Below, piece by piece: positions 1 to 9,238 of a stretch of DNA of 63,726 nt. The notes under the pieces were generated by a model. That model was not told the DNA's origin, ran no database searches, and saw nothing but the letters and a program-made list of their open reading frames with translations. Source of the stretch: Methylocystis sp. GTDB lineage: Bacteria; Pseudomonadota; Alphaproteobacteria; Rhizobiales; Beijerinckiaceae. Numbering within the stretch: position 1 is the stretch's first letter; each line of letters starts with the position of its first letter. The stretch spans positions 1-63,726 of the forward strand of contig JAMBEQ010000227.1 of the NCBI GenBank assembly GCA_024506175.1, in the 5' to 3' direction. A program made the translations under genes and the position numbers.

Positions 1-2
1 AC

Positions 3-617
3 GAATACCTTCTGCAGCTCGAAGACTCACTTGCATATATGTGCCGCTGGGCTTTGCAGGGCGTGCGAGTTCAGCTGGTGAGATCGGAAGTCGACGAGTG
101 GCGGTCGCTCTTGGAGAAATACCTTGCGCATTTCGCGCAAAGCTCGGAAGTTTCGATCCTGGACTCGCATGCGCCGGAGGCCTCTCGCGAGTTGTTTCTC
201 GACAGGCTTCGCGACTTTCCGCTTCTAGTCGATCTCTCCCGCCGTTCTGGTAGGGAAATCGCAGACACGGCGCGGCTTTTCGAGGATATCGGAGGATTCC
301 TCGGATTGCGCCAGATCGCCGCGCTCGTGGCCGGATTGGCGGCGCGCGACGGCTGGGAGAGAAAGCTGCAGATCGTCGTCGACGAGCGGCTTCGCTCGTC
401 AGCCGCGCGGATTGCAGGGGCGGCTTTGCGATCGGGCGGCACCGACACCGTCGGCGTGTTTCAACACGCCGGAATGGCTTCGCGATTGACGCAATTCCAA
501 AGGCTGCGCGCGGAAATAACGCAAGGCGAGCCCAAGTCGATTGCGCCCTTTGCCCTGCTCGTAAACGAACTCGAATTATTGGTCGAAGCCGGGGAAGCCG
601 CAGGGCCATTAGCTTGA
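3..617 (+). CDS. C-terminal part of a probable NAD-specific glutamate dehydrogenase (truncated by window edge)
   Basis: The frame is open to the left edge of the window, so only the last about 204 residues are present and the true start is outside. The visible part is all-helical. Its pattern (VDLSRRSGREIADTARLF, then a GLRQIAALVAGL stretch and DGWERK) resembles the C-terminal helical region of the very large NAD-dependent glutamate dehydrogenases, where a VxDLARRSGRPV-like motif is followed by a YFxxGxxLGLDxLR-like segment. No catalytic domain is visible, so the assignment rests on this tail only. The stop codon lies 21 bases before the start chosen for the next gene, so the two may be co-transcribed. 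An unrelated helical protein cannot be excluded. Confidence 0.5.
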   Translation, partial: EYLLQLEDSLAYMCRWALQGVRVQLVRSEVDEWRSLLEKYLAHFAQSSEVSILDSHAPEASRELFLDRLRDFPLLVDLSRRSGREIADTARLFEDIGGFLGLRQIAALVAGLAARDGWERKLQIVVDERLRSSAARIAGAALRSGGTDTVGVFQHAGMASRLTQFQRLRAEITQGEPKSIAPFALLVNELELLVEAGEAAGPLA

Positions 618-638
618 GTGGATAAGGAGATCCGCGTC

Positions 639-3230
639 GTGGAGGAAAGGCCGCTCGCTCACCTGCTCATCGAGACTTGCCAAGAGGCCGCTTGCTTGAT
701 GGACGCGCAAGGGCGGGTGATCGCCTTGAATAAGGGCGGCGAGGAAATAACCGGCTTCCGAGAATCGGAGCTGATCGCGCGGTCGTTTCCGGGCAAGCCA
801 AAGATGGTAACGGGCGCCGGCGCGGATTCGGCGCTCGCCTGGCTCCTCGCTCCCGCCCGACAATGGATCGATATGCGGATAAAGAGAAAGGACGAACGCG
901 AAATCGACGCGAGCTGTGAAGTTTTCCGCCTCGGGGCCAAGAACCTCGTGGGGATTTTGATTAAGTTTCGGCCAGAAGGCGCATGGAGTGCGGATGGCGC
1001 GGCGCTCGAGGACATGAAAATAAAGCTCGAGGCGATTTTTGGCGGAATGGCTGACGGCCTGGTGCTGATCAACGAATTTGGATCGATTTTGCTGTTCAGC
1101 GCCGGTGCCGAAAAACTGTTCGGCTATAGGGCCGAGGAGGTGCTCGGCCAAAACGTTAAAATGCTGATGCCGTCGCCATATCACGAGGAGCATGATCGTT
1201 ACCTTGCAGCCTACCGCGAGACGGGCGCCCGCAAGATCATTGGCATTGGGCGGGAGGTTTCGGGAAGACGCAAGAATGGCGCGATTTTCCCCATGTATCT
1301 CTCCGTAGGGGAGATATGGTTGGAAGGACGCCGCTACTTCGTCGGCGTCACTCATGACCTGACAAGCGCGAAGAGCGTTGAAAGCCGCTTGTGGATGCTC
1401 TCTGCGGCGGTTGAGCAAAGCCCCGTCGCGATCATGATCTCGGATAAGCATGGCGTGATCGAATATGTGAATAGCTGTTTCACAAAGCTGAGTGGATATG
1501 CTGAAGACGAGCTTTTGGGCAAAAACCCGAGGGTGCTGCAATCCGGGGAAACACCGAAAGAACGGCATCAGCGTCTTTGGCAGACGATCTCGTCCGGCGG
1601 CGAGTGGCGCGGCGAGATTCAGGACCGGCGCAAGAATGGCGAACCTTACTGGGCCTACGAGACGATCTCCCCCTTGTACGATCCTCATGGAGAGCTGAGG
1701 CATTATCTTGCGATTCAGCAAGACATCACCGAACAAAGGCGCGATCGGGAGGCCCTTACTGAAAGCGAGGAGCGCTTCCGTAAAGTTGCGGAAATGGTCG
1801 GTGAGTGGCTTTGGGAGCAGGACGCCGAAGGCCGTTACACCTACAGCAGCGACGCGGTGAAGGACATTCTGGGGCTCGAGCCGGCGGATGTGCTGGGAAA
1901 ACGTTATCTCGACCTATTCCAGGACGGCGCGTCTGAGTCTGGTTATCAGCCTGTCTGGACGCGGGCCGCGCCGTTTCGTCGGGTCACCAACTGCTATCGG
2001 CGCCCGGATGGCAGGCGGGTTTTCACGGAGTCGTCAGGCGCGCCTCTCTTCGACGAGAACGGCCGTTTGATAAAGTGGCGCGGCGTCGACCGCGACATAA
2101 CGGAGCGTGTCCAGTATGAGGCCGCCTTAAGGGTGCGCAACCGGGCGATCGAGTCGGTCGATGTCGGCATCGTCATCTCCGACGCGCGCGCGCCCAGACA
2201 CCCGAACATCTATGTCAATCCCGCGCTCGCCCGCATGACTGGCTATACTCAGGACGAGTTGATGCGGGGCGGCATGCACATGTTGCAGGGGCCGGGGACC
2301 GACCCAGCCGCAATCGAAGAAATTCGTCGGGGGTTGCAAACAGGCCAGAGCTTTGAAGTCACCCTCAAAAATTATCGCAAAAACGGTGAGGCCTTTTGGA
2401 ACGAGCTATTCATCTCGCCCGTGCGCGACGAGAGCGGCCAAATCACGCATTACATTGGCGTTCAGACCGATGTGACCGAAAAGCGGCGAGCGGAGGAGAA
2501 CCGGCAGGAGCTCGAAATTGCGAAGCAGATACAACTGTCGTTGCTGCCCAGCAAACCATTGCGCTTGGCGCATGCCGAGGTGGCGGGCGTCTGCTTGCCC
2601 GCGACTCACGTCGGCGGAGATTACTTCGATTATTTTGAAAATGACGGGAACATCGATTTCCTTATCGCCGACGTTTCCGGACACAGCGTAGGCGCAGCGC
2701 TGATCATGACGGAGGTCAGGAGCATGGTGCGCGCCCGTTTAGGAGGAACGTCAACCGTCCATCCGGCCGTGGTGCTGCGCGAGCTAAACGTTTTGCTGGA
2801 AGAGGACCTCGATCGGTCGGAGCTCTTCATCACGATGTTTTGTTGTCGATACGCGCAGAGCGCGCGACGCCTCACCTATGCAAATGCAGGTCATAATCCC
2901 GGCTTGCTCTTGCGACGGGGCGATGTGAGTTGCGTACAGCTGGACGCCGACGGCCTGGTGCTCGGCGTTGAGCATTCAGTCGAGTTCGAAGAGCGGGACG
3001 TGTTGCTTTCCGCTGGCGACAAGCTTCTCTTCTACACGGATGGAGTCACAGAGGCGCAGGATTCAGCTGGAACCTTTTATGGCTTGGAACGGCTTTGCGT
3101 TCGGTTTGCTGACAATCGAATGCTTCCGCCGGAGGCTATCGCAAAAAGCATCATAAATGATGTGAGAGAGTTCTGCGCGCCCTCGGCCGCGGAGGACGAC
3201 ATGGCTCTGCTCGTCCTGGAAGTCAGGTGA
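639..3230 (+). CDS. Multi-PAS sensor protein with SpoIIE/PP2C-type phosphatase domain
   Basis: Likely an 863-residue soluble sensor phosphatase of the RsbU/SpoIIE class, which typically controls an anti-sigma/anti-anti-sigma partner switch. I chose GTG at 639 because AAGGAG lies 9 bases upstream; GTG at 618 is the alternative. Domains: PAS1 about 5-110, PAS2 about 126-243, PAS3 about 248-368, PAS4 about 372-490, PAS5 about 498-615, PP2C about 630-863 (motifs VGGDYFDYF, ADVSGHSVGAAL, FYTDGVTEA carry the metal-binding aspartates). PAS2 resembles the haem PAS of FixL, with His185 and Arg205 at the haem-ligand and oxygen-contact positions. PAS5 resembles a LOV domain but has Met546 where the flavin-adduct cysteine should be. 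There is no transmembrane segment and no kinase, RsbW or STAS gene next to it. Phosphatase class is firm; ligands and target are inference. Confidence 0.88.
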   Translation: MEERPLAHLLIETCQEAACLMDAQGRVIALNKGGEEITGFRESELIARSFPGKPKMVTGAGADSALAWLLAPARQWIDMRIKRKDEREIDASCEVFRLGAKNLVGILIKFRPEGAWSADGAALEDMKIKLEAIFGGMADGLVLINEFGSILLFSAGAEKLFGYRAEEVLGQNVKMLMPSPYHEEHDRYLAAYRETGARKIIGIGREVSGRRKNGAIFPMYLSVGEIWLEGRRYFVGVTHDLTSAKSVESRLWMLSAAVEQSPVAIMISDKHGVIEYVNSCFTKLSGYAEDELLGKNPRVLQSGETPKERHQRLWQTISSGGEWRGEIQDRRKNGEPYWAYETISPLYDPHGELRHYLAIQQDITEQRRDREALTESEERFRKVAEMVGEWLWEQDAEGRYTYSSDAVKDILGLEPADVLGKRYLDLFQDGASESGYQPVWTRAAPFRRVTNCYRRPDGRRVFTESSGAPLFDENGRLIKWRGVDRDITERVQYEAALRVRNRAIESVDVGIVISDARAPRHPNIYVNPALARMTGYTQDELMRGGMHMLQGPGTDPAAIEEIRRGLQTGQSFEVTLKNYRKNGEAFWNELFISPVRDESGQITHYIGVQTDVTEKRRAEENRQELEIAKQIQLSLLPSKPLRLAHAEVAGVCLPATHVGGDYFDYFENDGNIDFLIADVSGHSVGAALIMTEVRSMVRARLGGTSTVHPAVVLRELNVLLEEDLDRSELFITMFCCRYAQSARRLTYANAGHNPGLLLRRGDVSCVQLDADGLVLGVEHSVEFEERDVLLSAGDKLLFYTDGVTEAQDSAGTFYGLERLCVRFADNRMLPPEAIAKSIINDVREFCAPSAAEDDMALLVLEVR

Positions 3231-3288
3231 CCAATCATCTTGCCAGCTGTCGCGAGCATGGAGGCTTCTTTCCTGGAGAAGGGTGAAA

Positions 3289-4227
3289 ATGAGCGCGATG
3301 GCCGGCTCTTTAGGACGGCGCAAAATTGGGCTCGCTCTCAGCAGCGGGGTGGCCAGGGGGTGGGCCCATATTGGCGCGATTCGCGCTTTGGCGAGACTGG
3401 GGATCCCGTCCGACATCGTCGCTGGGTCGTCGGCCGGAGCCTTTGTCGGAGCATGTTATCTCGCGGGCCAGCTCGACGAGCTCGAAAAATGGACGCTGTC
3501 GCTCACTAAGCGCCAGATTTTCAGATACGTCGACCTGCACTTCGGACGCGGAAGCCTGCTGAGCGGCAAACGGATTTTGGAAGAATTGCGTCAACTTATG
3601 GGAGCGCGTCGCATCGAAGACCTGCAAAACACATTCGTCGCCGTTGCGACGGACCTGACCACTGGCCATGAGGTCTGGCTACAGCATGGCGGGCTTGTCC
3701 AAGCCGTTCGCGCATCTATCGGGTTACCGGGCCTTTTGCCTCCTGTACAATTGGGCGACCGTGAGCTTGCCGATGGCGCGCTCACCGATCCGCTGCCAGT
3801 CGCCCCTTGCCGGGCCTTGGGAGCCGATCTTGTCATCGCCATAAACCTGAACACGGACGTCATCGGGAAGATGCGGCGGGCCGCTTCCTCCCCCCGGACT
3901 TCCATCGGCTTTGACCCGTCGGTTCTCGGGATCGAACAGGCGAACGGCGAGGGCAACGCTGGCGGATTTATCGAGCGGGAGCGTAGGCAGCCGAGCTTGT
4001 TCAGCGTGATGAGCGCCTCGCTTGGCATTATGCAGGATCGGTTGACTCGTTCGCGCCTCGCCGGCGATCCGCCCGATGTGCACATTACGCCGCGGGTCGG
4101 GCATATCGGATTATTGGAGTTCGAACGCGCCAGAGAGGCCATTGGGGAGGGCGAGGAGGCGGTCAATCTCAAGAGAAGGGAGTTGAACGACCTATTGGGC
4201 GCGCTTGGAGGCGATCTTAGGAGCTAG
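3289..4227 (+). CDS. Patatin-like phospholipase family protein (RssA type)
   Basis: A 312-residue patatin-fold serine hydrolase, expected to cleave acyl chains from (phospho)lipids with a Ser-Asp dyad. The oxyanion glycine-rich stretch near residues 19-24 is followed by GSSAG with nucleophile Ser48. The dyad aspartate is in the DGA motif at residue 162, followed by DPLPV as in bacterial RssA proteins. ATG 3289 has GGAGAAGG just upstream and is preferred over GTG 3283. No signal peptide is evident. It follows the PAS phosphatase by 58 bases on the same strand, so co-transcription is likely, but no functional link is known. Confidence 0.85.
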   Translation: MSAMAGSLGRRKIGLALSSGVARGWAHIGAIRALARLGIPSDIVAGSSAGAFVGACYLAGQLDELEKWTLSLTKRQIFRYVDLHFGRGSLLSGKRILEELRQLMGARRIEDLQNTFVAVATDLTTGHEVWLQHGGLVQAVRASIGLPGLLPPVQLGDRELADGALTDPLPVAPCRALGADLVIAINLNTDVIGKMRRAASSPRTSIGFDPSVLGIEQANGEGNAGGFIERERRQPSLFSVMSASLGIMQDRLTRSRLAGDPPDVHITPRVGHIGLLEFERAREAIGEGEEAVNLKRRELNDLLGALGGDLRS

Positions 4228-4326
4228 CCAGGCAAACGCGCAGGAGAGCGCCTGCGCCAGAGACGGCGGCGCTGCGCCCCATTTTGCGCCTTGCCCGGGC
4301 GTCAGCGGGCTGGCTAACAGAGCAAG

Positions 4327-5085
4327 TTACTCCCGAATGACCTTTGCCGCGAACATATAGCCTTCGGACCGTACGGTCTGGATCAGGGTTGGCTTTTTGG
4401 CGTCGGCCTCAATTTTTTGGCGAAGACGGCTGATCAGCACGTCTATGCTCCGTTCAAATGGGCCGGAGGTCGGCCCGTGCGTCATGTTAATTAATTGTTC
4501 TCGTGTTAGGATTCTGTTAGGATTCTCGCACAGGGCATGGAGGAGATCGAACTCCGCTCCTGTCATCGCAACCCTTATTCCACAGGGAGCGATGACTTGA
4601 CGCGTGAAAAGCTCGACCCGCCAGCCTGCGAACAAATATGCCTGACCTGCAGGCCGGTCTTCGACCGAAGCGGGCTTCTCGGAGCGCCTCAAAACCGCAC
4701 GAATACGCGCAAGTAATTCGCGTGAATTGAACGGTTTTACGACGTAATCGTCAGCGCCCATCTCGAGGCCGAGGATTTTGTCCACGTCGTCGCCCTGTGC
4801 AGTAAGGATAATAATGGGGATCGGATTCTCGGATCGGACCCTACGGCAGATGGAGAGCCCGTCCTCACCTGGCAAATTGAGATCAAGGAGCAAAAGATCG
4901 TATGTCTTTTGCTGGAGCGCCGCGTCCATGTCCGCGCCGTTCCCCACCACGCGCACGTCGATGTTGTGGTTGGCAAGATAAAGAGAAATCAGTTCGCCAA
5001 TTTCTGCGTCGTCTTCTACGAGCAGGAGGAAGAGGGGGCGCGACTCGTTTAGTCTCACGTTCATTGGCGGCGCCTGGACATGCAT
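4327..5085 (-). CDS. OmpR/PhoB-family response regulator (orphan)
   Basis: About 252 residues. The N-terminal receiver domain (about 17-130) has the acidic pair in VEDD, phospho-acceptor Asp68 in LLLLDLNLPG, the conserved threonine in ILTAQG and lysine in VVKPF. The C-terminal winged-helix DNA-binding domain (about 150-250) contains LLHALCENPNRILTREQL and ends in the TVRSEGYMF hairpin typical of OmpR/PhoB proteins. The start is uncertain: ATG 5085 with GGAG 12 bases upstream is used; GTG 5115 and ATG 5064 are alternatives. No histidine kinase is adjacent. It is divergent from the SulP-Ehr operon across about 440 bases and is a candidate regulator of it. Confidence 0.9.
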   Translation of the reverse strand: MHVQAPPMNVRLNESRPLFLLLVEDDAEIGELISLYLANHNIDVRVVGNGADMDAALQQKTYDLLLLDLNLPGEDGLSICRRVRSENPIPIIILTAQGDDVDKILGLEMGADDYVVKPFNSRELLARIRAVLRRSEKPASVEDRPAGQAYLFAGWRVELFTRQVIAPCGIRVAMTGAEFDLLHALCENPNRILTREQLINMTHGPTSGPFERSIDVLISRLRQKIEADAKKPTLIQTVRSEGYMFAAKVIRE

Positions 5086-5528
5086 TGGGGTGGATGCTCC
5101 TTCAGGCGTGGTCACGCGGAAGGCGAGGAGTCTATTCGATTTGCGTTTCTGCCGCGCAATTCAAATGCGGCGATATTATGGCGATCGGGAAACAAAACGG
5201 AAATATCGGGGCCGAAGGGGAGAAAATCGTGAAATTGGCTCTCCCTATCGTCCAGCCTGCGATTTGATGCGGAAAGGGCGCAAATGGATGCTGGTGTCGC
5301 GGGATCCCTCATGACTGTCCCAAAGGCGGAAATCTTCCTCGTCGCCCGAATTCCACCATTCCGCGGATTGTCCGTCAACATTGACGGCGCGGCGCGCCCC
5401 GATCGCTCTGGCGCCAGCTATCGACCACACGCTTGGCAGGGCGCCGCCAGGCGCAAGAAACAGACGCCGATTTCCTAAAGACGGAAGCGGTTTCCGCTAA
5501 GATACAGTTAGCGCGGAGAGGTTCAACC
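5086..5528. other. Divergent intergenic region between the response regulator and the SulP-Ehr operon
   Basis: No convincing protein gene is visible in these 443 bases. The region must carry promoters for both directions. No clear sigma-70 pair or sigma-54 GG/GC element could be picked by eye. The one notable signal is the small inverted repeat AGCGG-TTT-CCGCT at 5486-5498, 31 bases before the SulP start. It could be an operator or a short leader hairpin. Confidence 0.5.
5486..5498. promoter_or_regulatory. Short inverted repeat upstream of the SulP gene
   Basis: Perfect 5-base arms (AGCGG and CCGCT) separated by TTT, just upstream of the GGAGAGG ribosome binding site of the SulP gene. This is a possible operator for the divergent OmpR-type regulator. 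It is short enough to occur by chance in GC-rich DNA. Confidence 0.25.
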
Positions 5529-7202
5529 ATGACGAATTCAGCAATTCAGGCGCATCTGCCGAAGATCGGCTTTGCCGGGCTCACCGAAAATTGGAGGGCC
5601 GACATTATCTCTGGCTTGCTGGTGTTTCTTATTGCCCTCCCGCTCTGTCTGGGCATTGCGATGGCGTCGGGCTTTCCGCCCCAGGCCGGCGTCATCACCG
5701 CCATCGTCGGCGGCTTGTTCGTGTCGCGGATCAACGGTTCGTTCGTCACTATAACCGGGCCCGCGGCCGGGCTCATCGTCGTCATCCTCGACTCCGTGCA
5801 GGCGCTCGGCGGGGGGGATGCGATGGCCGGCTACCATTACACCCTTGCGGCGATTGTCTGCGCCAGCGTCATTCAAACGCTGATGGGCCTGATGAAGGCC
5901 GGGAAGATGAGCGCCTTTTTCCCATCGTCGGCCGTGCACGGCATGCTGGCGGCGATCGGCATCATCATCATGGCTAAGCAGGTTCACGTCATGCTCGGCG
6001 TGAAGCCCGATGCGGGGACGCTGTTCGAGACCATAAGCGCCATTCCCGCGAGCATTCGTGACATGAACCCTGAAGTGGCGACGATCGGCTGCATCGGTCT
6101 GCTTATTCTCATTGCTTGGCAGACGGTGGGAAACCGTTATTTGAAAATGATCCCCGCGCCGTTGATCGTCGTCGCCGTCGGCATGGTGCTCGGCCAGTAT
6201 TTCGACCTCGATCACGAGCACCTCTATCTATTCTTGCCCGACACGCAGTTCCTTCCCCATCACGAATTCACGATCGGGCCCAAGTTCTTAGTCTCGATCC
6301 CGCAGAATTTCTTGGCGAGCTTCGCTTTCCCGGATTTCTCGCTGGTTGGTCACGCGGTCTTTTGGCAGCAAGTCATCACCATTTGTCTCGTCGGCAGTCT
6401 CGAAAGCCTGCTCTCGGCTGCGGCTGTTGACAAGCTTGACCACTATAAGCGAACCTCCGACCTCAACCGGGACCTTGCAGCGGTTGGGCTCGGCAATGTA
6501 ATTTGCGGGCTGATTGGCGGGATGCCGATGATCGCAGAAATTGTCCGCAGTTCGGCCAACGTCAACAATGGCGCGCGCACGGGCTGGGCGAATTTCTTCC
6601 ATGGGCTGTTCCTGCTGATCTTCGTCGCGCTGTTCCCGCGGGTCGTGCACGAGATTCCGCTAGCGGCGCTCGCAGCCCTTCTCGTCTTCACGGGCTTCCG
6701 CCTGGCCTCTCCGAGCCAGTTCAAAAAAACCTTGGAGATTGGCTGGGATCAGCTGGGCGTTTTTGTTATCACCATCGTCGGCGTGCTGGCGACGGACCTC
6801 CTCATCGGCGTCGCCATCGGCATCTTCGCCGAATTTGTCATCCACTTCGGACGCGCAGTGAACTGGAGCGCCATCTTCAAGATCTATCGCAAGGTCGAGG
6901 AAACGGAACCGGGCGTCTTCCGGGTCGAGATCAGCGGCGCCGCCTTCTTCGGTAATTACCTCCTGCTGAAGGACGAACTGTCCAAAATTCCCCCGGGAAA
7001 GAAAATCGTGATCGATTTGTCCAACACGGCGCTGATCGATCATACCGTCATGGAGAACCTTCACCACTTTTGCGAGGACTATGAAAAGACTGGCGGGCAT
7101 GCCGAAATACAAGGCCTCGATGGCCATGTCGCCACCTCAGCTCACCCGCTGGCGCCGCGCAAGCGGGTCGGTGAAAACGGGTTCCGCAGCGCGTCGAACT
7201 AG
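5529..7202 (+). CDS. SulP-family inorganic anion transporter with STAS domain
   Basis: A 557-residue inner-membrane transporter. The N-terminal part (about 15-430) is the SulP membrane domain with about 10-14 hydrophobic segments, including the family signatures ALPLCLGIAMASGFPPQAG and TITGPAAGL. The C-terminal STAS domain (about 440-535) contains IVIDLSNTALIDHTVMENL. SulP proteins carry sulfate, bicarbonate or other anions, and the substrate cannot be read from sequence. ATG 5529 is preferred to an upstream ATG at 5433 because GGAGAGG precedes it and the transporter homology starts here. It is the first gene of an operon with six Hyf-like subunits (38 bases to hyfB), and no sulfate-assimilation gene is nearby. 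Bicarbonate is therefore a reasonable candidate substrate, as an inference. Confidence 0.9.
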   Translation: MTNSAIQAHLPKIGFAGLTENWRADIISGLLVFLIALPLCLGIAMASGFPPQAGVITAIVGGLFVSRINGSFVTITGPAAGLIVVILDSVQALGGGDAMAGYHYTLAAIVCASVIQTLMGLMKAGKMSAFFPSSAVHGMLAAIGIIIMAKQVHVMLGVKPDAGTLFETISAIPASIRDMNPEVATIGCIGLLILIAWQTVGNRYLKMIPAPLIVVAVGMVLGQYFDLDHEHLYLFLPDTQFLPHHEFTIGPKFLVSIPQNFLASFAFPDFSLVGHAVFWQQVITICLVGSLESLLSAAAVDKLDHYKRTSDLNRDLAAVGLGNVICGLIGGMPMIAEIVRSSANVNNGARTGWANFFHGLFLLIFVALFPRVVHEIPLAALAALLVFTGFRLASPSQFKKTLEIGWDQLGVFVITIVGVLATDLLIGVAIGIFAEFVIHFGRAVNWSAIFKIYRKVEETEPGVFRVEISGAAFFGNYLLLKDELSKIPPGKKIVIDLSNTALIDHTVMENLHHFCEDYEKTGGHAEIQGLDGHVATSAHPLAPRKRVGENGFRSASN

Positions 7203-7240
7203 TTCCTCTCATCGAGCAGGAATGCAAGGACATCCATAGC

Positions 7241-9238
7241 ATGCCCCTTTATCTCGCATTGGTCTGCGTCGGCGGACTGATCGGCGTCAGCTCGCTTCCC
7301 ATCTACAAGCGGGAGACCGCCGGCGTGGCCGAGCTCATCTATCGGCTCTGCCTCGGAATTTCCGCACTGCTCTTTGTAGCGGCGATTATCCCGCGCGGGG
7401 CCAACGCGCTCGATCTCACCCTGCCGCTCGGCCTACCGTGGATCGGCATGCGTCTGCATCTCGATGCGCTGACCGCCTTTTTTTTGGCGGTCGTCAACCT
7501 CGGGGGGGCAACCGCGAGCGTGTACGCCATCGGCTATGGCGCGCATGTCAGCAACCCGGTGCGGGTCGCGGCCTTCTACGCCGCTTTTCTCGCTGGCATG
7601 AACCTCGTGGTGCTTGCCGCGGACGCCTACACCTTTCTGGTCGCGTGGGAGTTCATGTCGCTTGCGTCCTGGGCCCTTGTGCTGACCCATCACCACGACG
7701 CCGAAAATCGCCGGGCCAGCTACATCTACTTGCTGATGGCGAGCTTTGGCGCGCTCGCGTTGTTGATGGCCTTCGGCGTTCTTGGCGGCGTGAGTGGCGC
7801 TTACGACTTCGCCTCGATCCGCGAAGCACCGAGAGATTCCTGGCAAACAGGCCTCGTGCTGGCGCTCGTTCTGCTTGGCGCCGGGTCGAAGGCAGGCCTC
7901 GCGCCACTGCATGTTTGGTTGCCGCTTGCGCATCCGGCTGCGCCGAGCCACGTCTCGGCGCTGATGAGCGGCGTTATGACCAAGGTCGCGATCTACGGAT
8001 TCATCCGCATCGTATTCGATCTCCTGGGCCCGCCCGCCTTTTGGTGGAGCATCGAACCGATGACATTCGGCGCGATCAGCGCGGTCATCGCGATTCTTTT
8101 CGCGACGCTCCAGAGCGATCTGAAGAAGCTCCTCGCCTACAGCACCATCGAGAATATTGGCGTTATCTTCATCGGACTCGGGCTTTCGCTGGCCTTCAAG
8201 GCGAACGGGATGCTCGTGCCGGCTGCGGTGGCCTTCAGCGCTGCACTTTTCCATATTTTCAACCATTCGCTGTTCAAGAGCCTTCTCTTCTTCGGGGCCG
8301 GCGCGGTTCTCACCGCGACTGGCGAACGAAACATCGAGCGTCTCGGCGGCTTGATCCATTCGATGCCGAAGACGGCTTTTCTTTTCCTCGGCGGCTGCTT
8401 CGCGATAGCGGCGCTGCCGCCGCTGAATGGCTTTGTGTCCGAATGGCTGATGTTTCAGGCCATCTTGCTCAGCCCCACCATGCCGCAATGGATCCTGAAG
8501 CTGCTCGTTCCCGCTGTGGGCGTCGCGCTCGCGCTGAGCGCTGCGCTCGGCGCGAGCTGCTACGTTCGCGCCTATGGCGTCGCGTTTCTGGGTCGCCCGC
8601 GCTCCGATGAGGCGCGGGAGGCGAAGGAAGTCGACCAGTGGTCGTTGGGCGCCATGTCCTTTCTGCTCGGCCTATCGCTCACCGCTGGGCTCTTGCCAGG
8701 CTTCTTCATCGACACGATTTCGCCGGTGGCCAAAGCGTTTATCGGAGGCCGAATGCCCGCGCAGAATGAGGTCGGCTGGCTTTCGATCGCGCCCGTCGCC
8801 GAGAGTCGGAGCTCTTACAACGGCATGCTTGTATTTGTGCTCATCGTCGCTTCCGCTTGGGCCGCGAGATGGCTGATCTACAAATATTGGTCTGGTGCAA
8901 CCAGGCGGGCGCCCGCGTGGGACTGTGGCTACATCGAACCCAGCACGGCGACCCAATATACAGGATCGAGCTTCGCGCAACCCATTCGCAGGACGCTTGG
9001 CGTCATCGCCTTTTCCGCGCGCGAACGCCTCGACATGCCCTTGCCGGGAGAGACGCGCGCGGCGCGCTTTAGCGTGCAGATCCAGGATCGCATCTTCAAC
9101 TTTCTCTACCTGCCGATCACGAGCGCGGTCGCCCGCATCTCCAATTGGCTGAACGCCCTCAATTTCCTGTCGATCCAGGAATACCTCGGTCTCGTCTTCG
9201 CAGCGCTCGTCCTGCTGTTGGTGGGGGTCGCGCGATGA
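7241..9238 (+). CDS. hyfB: Hydrogenase-4 component B-like proton-translocating subunit (NuoL/Mrp antiporter family)
   Basis: A 665-residue polytopic membrane protein of the complex-I antiporter-like family. The core channel signatures are present: GAGSKAGLAPLHVWLPLAH with its lysine and the following SALMSGVMTKVAIYGF with a second lysine, both on the proton path. The C-terminal extension (WDCGY, ATQYTGSSFAQPI) is typical of HyfB/HycC rather than NuoL. AAGGA precedes the ATG. The stop overlaps the next start (ATGA). In this operon it would form one of two proton- or cation-conducting subunits of the membrane arm. Confidence 0.9.
   Translation: MPLYLALVCVGGLIGVSSLPIYKRETAGVAELIYRLCLGISALLFVAAIIPRGANALDLTLPLGLPWIGMRLHLDALTAFFLAVVNLGGATASVYAIGYGAHVSNPVRVAAFYAAFLAGMNLVVLAADAYTFLVAWEFMSLASWALVLTHHHDAENRRASYIYLLMASFGALALLMAFGVLGGVSGAYDFASIREAPRDSWQTGLVLALVLLGAGSKAGLAPLHVWLPLAHPAAPSHVSALMSGVMTKVAIYGFIRIVFDLLGPPAFWWSIEPMTFGAISAVIAILFATLQSDLKKLLAYSTIENIGVIFIGLGLSLAFKANGMLVPAAVAFSAALFHIFNHSLFKSLLFFGAGAVLTATGERNIERLGGLIHSMPKTAFLFLGGCFAIAALPPLNGFVSEWLMFQAILLSPTMPQWILKLLVPAVGVALALSAALGASCYVRAYGVAFLGRPRSDEAREAKEVDQWSLGAMSFLLGLSLTAGLLPGFFIDTISPVAKAFIGGRMPAQNEVGWLSIAPVAESRSSYNGMLVFVLIVASAWAARWLIYKYWSGATRRAPAWDCGYIEPSTATQYTGSSFAQPIRRTLGVIAFSARERLDMPLPGETRAARFSVQIQDRIFNFLYLPITSAVARISNWLNALNFLSIQEYLGLVFAALVLLLVGVAR

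Noticed and set aside
609-1736. 375-codon open frame antisense to the PAS phosphatase
   Set aside because: Covered by clear PAS domains on the other strand; no recognisable domain.
5529-7202. Dedicated sulfate permease of a sulfate assimilation locus
   Set aside because: No cys or sulfate-reduction genes nearby; operon partners are energy-converting subunits. Sulfate transport is not excluded, only unsupported.
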